Source: Flavobacterium sp.
GTDB taxonomy: Bacteria > Bacteroidota > Bacteroidia > Flavobacteriales > Flavobacteriaceae
Length of the DNA: 19,975 bases
NCBI GenBank assembly: GCA_023253295.1
Contig: JALRGZ010000218.1
Location: 1 to 19,975 of the forward strand
Reading direction: 5' to 3'
Shown: piece by piece, positions 15,959 through 19,975 of the stretch
How positions within the stretch are numbered: the first letter of the stretch is position 1
Layout of the letters: every line of letters starts with the position of its first letter
Program-made: the position numbers and the translations under genes
Notes under the pieces: model-generated
Told to the model about the DNA's origin: nothing
What the model saw: the letters and a program-made list of their open reading frames with translations, nothing else
Database searches by the model: none

Positions 15959-18900
15959 TTAAAAATTGAATTTTACGTTAAATCCAAAGTCTCTAGTTGT
16001 AGGAATATTATAAGATTCAATCCCTTGAAGATTTCCAACGCTAACTCCTTGTTCAGGATCAAAGTATTTTGCTTTATTAGTGAAGAAGAATAAATTTCTA
16101 CCCACAATTGAAAAATCTACTGCAGTAAAAGGTGATTTTTTCAAAAACTCAGAAGGTAGTGAATATCCTAAAACTAATTCTCTTAATCTAATATTGGTTG
16201 CGTCAAAAACAAAATCTTCCGCCGATTTTGGATCTCTACTTGCCACTTGTGACCAATAGTTTTCAGCAGTAATTGAAGTTGTATTTGTAGAATAAGTACC
16301 ATCTCCATTATCATTAACACCATTAACCACAAAACCATCTCTACCTGCTAAAGTAATATCACTTGCTCCTGCTCCAGCCATTCTTGCCTGAGAATAAGAA
16401 ATAGTTTTTCCTCCCATACGGAAATCAACTAAAAAGCTAAGTCTGAAATCTTTATATCTAAAAGTGTTTTGTAAACCTGCAGTCCAATCAGGATTAAAAT
16501 TCCCTGCTAACACATCGAATCCTGAAGTAAATTCTGGTAATCCGCTTGTTGCATTTACAATAATCTGACCAGCATCATTACGTTTAAATCCACGGATATA
16601 TAAATCGCCATAATTACCTCCTTTTTTTACAATAGTTTGAGCTAATCTCTCATAACCAGTAGCAAGATTTAATTCATCTTGTCCTTCAGAAAGACTTAAA
16701 ACTTTAGTTCTGTAGGTAGCAAAGTTAGCTGTTGCGTCCCACGAAAAATCATCTTTATCAACAATTTTACCATTTAAAACTAATTCAACACCTTTGTTCT
16801 GAATTTTACCACCGTTAATTACTTGTTTAGAATATCCTGAAGATTCTGGTAAATTAATTGTAAAAATTTGATCTTTAGTATCTGTTTGAAACCAAGTAAA
16901 ATCTAAACTAATTCTGTTATTGAATAAACGAGTATTCAATCCAAATTCTGTTGAACTAGAAATTTCTGGTTTCAAATTAGGATTATTTTTTAAAGTAGAA
17001 GATTGAACAACACCTCCATTAAATCCATAGAAATACAATTGATTTGCTAAAAGATAAGGATCTGTATCATTACCTACTTGCGCAAAAGAACCTCTAACTT
17101 TTAAGAAAGATAAAACATCCGATTTAATATCAAACATATCAGATAGTATACCTGAAACACCTACAGATGGATAAAAGAAAGATCTGTCACTTGCAGGTAA
17201 AGTTGATGACCAGTCATTACGAGCTGTAACATCTAAAAACAAATACTCTTTATAACCTACTTGAGCGGAACCATATAATGAATTCACTTTTTTACGACTA
17301 AATTCTGGTGTAACCCCTACAGTTTGAAGATTTGTCAAAGCAAAATAATTTCTTTTCGTTAAGGTTCCTCCGCTAGTTATCCCCTCCGTTTTTTGATTTC
17401 TAGCGTTTCCTCCCGCATTCACATTAAATTTGAAGTCACCTAATTGCTTTTTATAAGATAACAAGAAATCAGTATTTAACTCGGATGTTTCACTCATAGA
17501 CTCAGAATAACTACCAAAATCTTGATTTAAAATAGCTACTGCTGCGTAACGAGATATTTTAGATTTATTAGTATATTGATCAAGTCCTGAACGAATCATC
17601 AAACTTAAATCTTTAGTAAAATCATAAGTTAAAGAGGCAAATGTAATAACTCTGTTTCTTTCATCTACTCTTAAATTTCTTTTAGCTAACCAAAAAGGGT
17701 TTGCTCCCAACGTACTTAATGTATTAGCGTCTATATAATTATATCTTAATTGACCCGCAGCATCAACATATTCAAAATCTCTGTATTGATCATAAGGCAA
17801 ACTTCTTGGCATCGTATAAAGAGCCTCACCAATAGATCCTTCTCCTGCTCCAACTGCATTATCTATTTTTTGGTTAATAAAATTTGTTTTAACATCTAAT
17901 TTTAACTTATCAGTCAAACTACTAGTTAAACGTAAATTTACATTATGTCTTTCTAATTCATTACCAACAACAATTCCTTTAGCATCCGTATTTGTATATG
18001 AAAAATATCCTTGCGTTTTATCATTACCCATGGAAGCTGTCAAATTTTTAGACCAATTATAACCAGCATTAAAAAATTTTGAAGAATTATTAGGTTGTGG
18101 TGTAAAGGCATAAGTAGCAGGACCACTATAATTTGGATTATGATCTAATTGCCAAGCTGCAACTGATTGTCCTTCCATTTTTGGACCCCAACTAGTCTTA
18201 GACAATGAATTATATACACCGCCTGCACCTTGTCCATATACATTTTGTTGATTTAACAAATCATATGCATTTGAGGACATAAAATTAGAAGATACCGAAA
18301 CATTTGCTTTTCCTTCACTTCCTTTTTTAGTTGTAATAACAATTACACCATTACTAGCACGAGATCCATACAAAGCTGCTGCAGAAGGACCTTTCAAAAC
18401 AGTAATCGATTCAATGTCATCAGGGTTAATGTTAGAAATACCATCAAAACTGGTAGTCCCCCCAATATCTGTAGAAGGTGAAGATACTGAGTTATCCATT
18501 GGTACCCCATCAATAACATATAATGGCTGATTGTTTCCTGTAAGAGAACGGTTTCCACGTAAAGTAATTCTAGAGGAACTTCCTACCCCACTACCTGTTG
18601 TAGAAAAATTAAGACCTGCCACTTTTCCCGAAAGTGAATTTGCCACGTTTAATGATCTAGCTTCCGAAAGTTCTTTTGTCGACACAGTTTGTGCTGAATA
18701 AGTAAGTGATTTTTTCTCCCTTTTAATACCCAAAGCCGTTACAACAACTTCTCCTAATTGTTGTGTATCTTCAGATAAAGAAACATTAATGGTTGTAGAA
18801 GTTCCAACAACAACTTCTTTTGGAACAGATCCAATAAATGAAAACACTAGAACGGAAGATTGATTTGGTACACTAATAGAGTATTTTCCATCAAAATCTG

Positions 18901-19063
18901 ATGAAACACCGTTTGTAGTACCTTTTACATTAATGTTTACTCCCGGAAGAGGAACACCACTTTTAGCATCTGTAACTGTTCCTTTTACTGTTATTTGGGC
19001 TTGAGTTAATTGAAACCCGAATAAGCAAAATACCAACAGTAATTTAAATACATTTTGATTCAT
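15959..19063 (-). CDS. SusC/RagA-family TonB-dependent outer-membrane transporter
   Basis: This 1034-residue outer-membrane channel imports the glycan bound by SusD, using TonB energy. A signal peptide (1-22, ending TQAQ) is followed by a carboxypeptidase-regulatory-like domain (about 24-97, starting ITVKGTVTDAKSGVPLPGVN). A TonB-box-like stretch, LGEVVVTALGIKR (103-115), comes next, then the plug domain (about 120-250, with RITLRGNRSL at 165-174, QPLYVIDGVPMD at 179-190 and the SITVLKGPSAAALYGSRAS block). The rest is the 22-strand barrel, ending in GFNVKFNF with the terminal Phe that outer-membrane insertion needs. There is no STN domain, so it is not built to signal to an anti-sigma factor. 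SusD follows 10 bp downstream. The substrate cannot be read from the sequence. Confidence 0.96.
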   Translation of the reverse strand: MNQNVFKLLLVFCLFGFQLTQAQITVKGTVTDAKSGVPLPGVNINVKGTTNGVSSDFDGKYSISVPNQSSVLVFSFIGSVPKEVVVGTSTTINVSLSEDTQQLGEVVVTALGIKREKKSLTYSAQTVSTKELSEARSLNVANSLSGKVAGLNFSTTGSGVGSSSRITLRGNRSLTGNNQPLYVIDGVPMDNSVSSPSTDIGGTTSFDGISNINPDDIESITVLKGPSAAALYGSRASNGVIVITTKKGSEGKANVSVSSNFMSSNAYDLLNQQNVYGQGAGGVYNSLSKTSWGPKMEGQSVAAWQLDHNPNYSGPATYAFTPQPNNSSKFFNAGYNWSKNLTASMGNDKTQGYFSYTNTDAKGIVVGNELERHNVNLRLTSSLTDKLKLDVKTNFINQKIDNAVGAGEGSIGEALYTMPRSLPYDQYRDFEYVDAAGQLRYNYIDANTLSTLGANPFWLAKRNLRVDERNRVITFASLTYDFTKDLSLMIRSGLDQYTNKSKISRYAAVAILNQDFGSYSESMSETSELNTDFLLSYKKQLGDFKFNVNAGGNARNQKTEGITSGGTLTKRNYFALTNLQTVGVTPEFSRKKVNSLYGSAQVGYKEYLFLDVTARNDWSSTLPASDRSFFYPSVGVSGILSDMFDIKSDVLSFLKVRGSFAQVGNDTDPYLLANQLYFYGFNGGVVQSSTLKNNPNLKPEISSSTEFGLNTRLFNNRISLDFTWFQTDTKDQIFTINLPESSGYSKQVINGGKIQNKGVELVLNGKIVDKDDFSWDATANFATYRTKVLSLSEGQDELNLATGYERLAQTIVKKGGNYGDLYIRGFKRNDAGQIIVNATSGLPEFTSGFDVLAGNFNPDWTAGLQNTFRYKDFRLSFLVDFRMGGKTISYSQARMAGAGASDITLAGRDGFVVNGVNDNGDGTYSTNTTSITAENYWSQVASRDPKSAEDFVFDATNIRLRELVLGYSLPSEFLKKSPFTAVDFSIVGRNLFFFTNKAKYFDPEQGVSVGNLQGIESYNIPTTRDFGFNVKFNF

Positions 19064-19298
19064 AATTTGGTTTTTGAGTTATTAATTTAGTTTAACGTAC
19101 AATCAGCCTGAGGTTAATTGTTTGTTAAATTTATTATTATAAAACGTTATAAAAATATAATTTCGACCAATGACATATTTGAAAAGGTGTTGGTCAATAT
19201 TTTCATTTTTTTAGTTCAAAAGTGATTTCAATAAACAATTATCAATCAATATGAAGTCTACATGATTATTCTACAACAAAAACAAATTTACAATAAAA
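19064..19298 (-). promoter_or_regulatory. SusCD leader and probable promoter region
   Basis: This 235-bp gene-free, very AT-rich stretch lies between the GH3 terminator and the susC start, so the SusCD promoter should be here. I find no full TAnnTTTG match in the right direction; TATTTTTA on the minus strand (near 19149-19156) is the nearest. Two symmetrical sequences stand out: GACCAA (19165-19170) facing TTGGTC (19190-19195), 25 bp apart, and an imperfect palindrome around AACGTT at 19143-19148 (7 of 9 pairs). Either might be an operator. No open frame of note exists. Confidence 0.4.
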
Positions 19299-19335
19299 AA
19301 AAGACATTAATCTTTGAGGAAGATTAATGTCTTTT
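19299..19335. terminator. Strong bidirectional intrinsic terminator downstream of GH3
   Basis: A perfect 16-bp stem (AAAAGACATTAATCTT at 19299-19314 paired with 19320-19335) closes a 5-nt loop TGAGG. On the minus strand the stem is followed by an unbroken T run (the A run at 19295-19302 on plus), as expected 50 bp after the GH3 stop. On the plus strand CTATTTTTTT follows, so it could work both ways. It separates the GH3 transcription unit from SusCD. Confidence 0.9.
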
Positions 19336-19384
19336 CTATTTTTTTAAAGTTTTTGAGTAATAAAACTCCTTATTTTTATATTAT

Positions 19385-19975
19385 TTACTCTGTTACTCTA
19401 AATTTTGATTTCATTAACTCAAACGAGTTACCTCCTACCATTACTTCAAAATCTCCTGGTTCTACTACTCTCTTCATCTCACGATTCCACAATGATAGTT
19501 CTTCTGGAGTTAAGATGAAATCCACATGTTTTGTTTCTCCTTTTTTGATAAAAATGCGTTTGAAACCTTTCAAAGTTTTTCTGGGAGTGGTTACTGTACT
19601 ATACACATCGTTAATATACAATTGGGCAACTTCTTCTCCATCTACATTCCCAGTATTTTTGATATCAACACCTACCTTTATTTCGCCATTGGTTTTAATT
19701 TCTGTAGCACTCAATGTCAAATTCGAATACTCAAAAGTCGTATAACTTAATCCATAACCAAAAGTATATAACGGATTTTCGCTTTCACTCACATATCTGT
19801 GAATGGCCGATGGTTTTTGGTTATAATAAATAGGCAATTGCCCTACTGATTTTGGGAATGTTATAGGCAATCTTCCAGCTGGATTGTAATCACCAAATAA
19901 AACATCGGCTACAGCTTTTCCTCCTGCTTCCCCAGGAAACCAACCTTCAACAATAGCAGGTATATTATCATTAAT
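19385..19975 (-). CDS. Glycoside hydrolase family 3 beta-glycosidase (C-terminal part only)
   Basis: The frame is open from the window edge to the stop at 19385; 196 C-terminal residues are visible and the catalytic barrel is off window. Visible residues 6-40 (IPAIVEGWFPGEAGGKA, then VLFGDYNPAGRLPITFP) are the GH3 C-terminal alpha/beta sandwich. PLYTFGYGLSYTTF (68-81) is the usual loop before the tail, and about 96-185 form the fibronectin-III-like domain (NTGNVDGEEVAQLY, KTLKGFKRI, EPGDFEVMVGG). The enzyme is probably a beta-glucosidase or beta-xylosidase acting at chain ends. A TTG within the frame at 19870 is not the start, because the conserved domain continues upstream of it. The gene ends in a strong terminator, so it belongs to an upstream transcription unit. 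Confidence 0.92.
   Translation of the reverse strand: MNDNIPAIVEGWFPGEAGGKAVADVLFGDYNPAGRLPITFPKSVGQLPIYYNQKPSAIHRYVSESENPLYTFGYGLSYTTFEYSNLTLSATEIKTNGEIKVGVDIKNTGNVDGEEVAQLYINDVYSTVTTPRKTLKGFKRIFIKKGETKHVDFILTPEELSLWNREMKRVVEPGDFEVMVGGNSFELMKSKFRVTE

Noticed and set aside
19149..19156. TATTTTTA as the SusCD -7 promoter element
   Set aside because: It misses the final G of TAnnTTTG and has no TTG at the right distance upstream, so it was not called as a promoter.
19314..19745. Plus-strand open frame of 143 codons at the right end
   Set aside because: It begins inside the terminator hairpin and runs antisense to the conserved GH3 C-terminal domain.
19385..19870. A separate short protein starting at a TTG at 19870
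   Set aside because: GH3 C-terminal homology continues without a break upstream of the TTG to the window edge, so this is an internal codon.
1..19975. tRNA, rRNA, CRISPR, insertion sequence or integrase
   Set aside because: I saw no regularly spaced repeats, transposase-like frames, terminal inverted repeats or RNA gene signatures on either strand.

Overview
The window looks like a carbohydrate-uptake and degradation locus (a polysaccharide utilization locus, PUL) from an AT-rich member of the Bacteroidota, most likely Flavobacteriaceae and Flavobacterium-like. The evidence is a paired SusC/SusD outer-membrane uptake system, lipoprotein and signal-peptide glycosidases, almost no Shine-Dalgarno sequences, a match to the Bacteroidota -7 promoter element, and low GC throughout. 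Genus is inferred from style; no rRNA or other marker gene is present.

Layout from right to left (nearly everything is on the minus strand): (1) 19385-19975, the C-terminal end of a GH3 beta-glycosidase, closed by a strong hairpin terminator at 19299-19335. (2) 19064-19298, the leader and probable promoter region of the uptake operon. (3) 15959-19063 and 14377-15948, SusC and SusD, followed by a second hairpin terminator at 14309-14339. (4) 14273 down to 9632, a tightly packed series: CutC-family protein, FHS-family sugar/proton symporter, sialidase-fold lipoprotein, RhaM-family sugar mutarotase, secreted M28 peptidase. (5) 8749-9627, the only real plus-strand gene, an AraC-family regulator that converges on the M28 gene and diverges from the next operon. 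(6) 8613 to beyond position 1: a sugar-porter-family symporter, a 1098-residue cytoplasmic DUF5107-TPR protein, a GH35 beta-galactosidase-type enzyme and a GH2 enzyme cut by the window edge.

Inferred working model: SusCD imports an oligosaccharide across the outer membrane; exo-acting GH2, GH35, GH3 and the sialidase-like protein trim it outside the cytoplasm; the two inner-membrane symporters take in the products; the mutarotase interconverts anomers of a released deoxyhexose (L-rhamnose or L-fucose); the AraC protein senses a sugar and probably controls the sugar-porter operon. No endo-acting enzyme, polysaccharide lyase, sulfatase or surface glycan-binding protein is visible, so the locus seems suited to short, decorated oligosaccharides or glycoprotein glycans. 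The beta-galactosidase-type enzymes, deoxyhexose mutarotase, sialidase-fold protein and peptidase fit a branched galactose-containing glycan such as arabinogalactan-protein or an animal glycoprotein glycan. The sequence alone does not decide between these.

The least explained parts are the DUF5107-TPR protein, the sialidase-fold lipoprotein without a recognisable GH33 N-terminal motif, and CutC placed inside a sugar locus. No tRNA, rRNA, CRISPR array, insertion sequence or integrase was seen.
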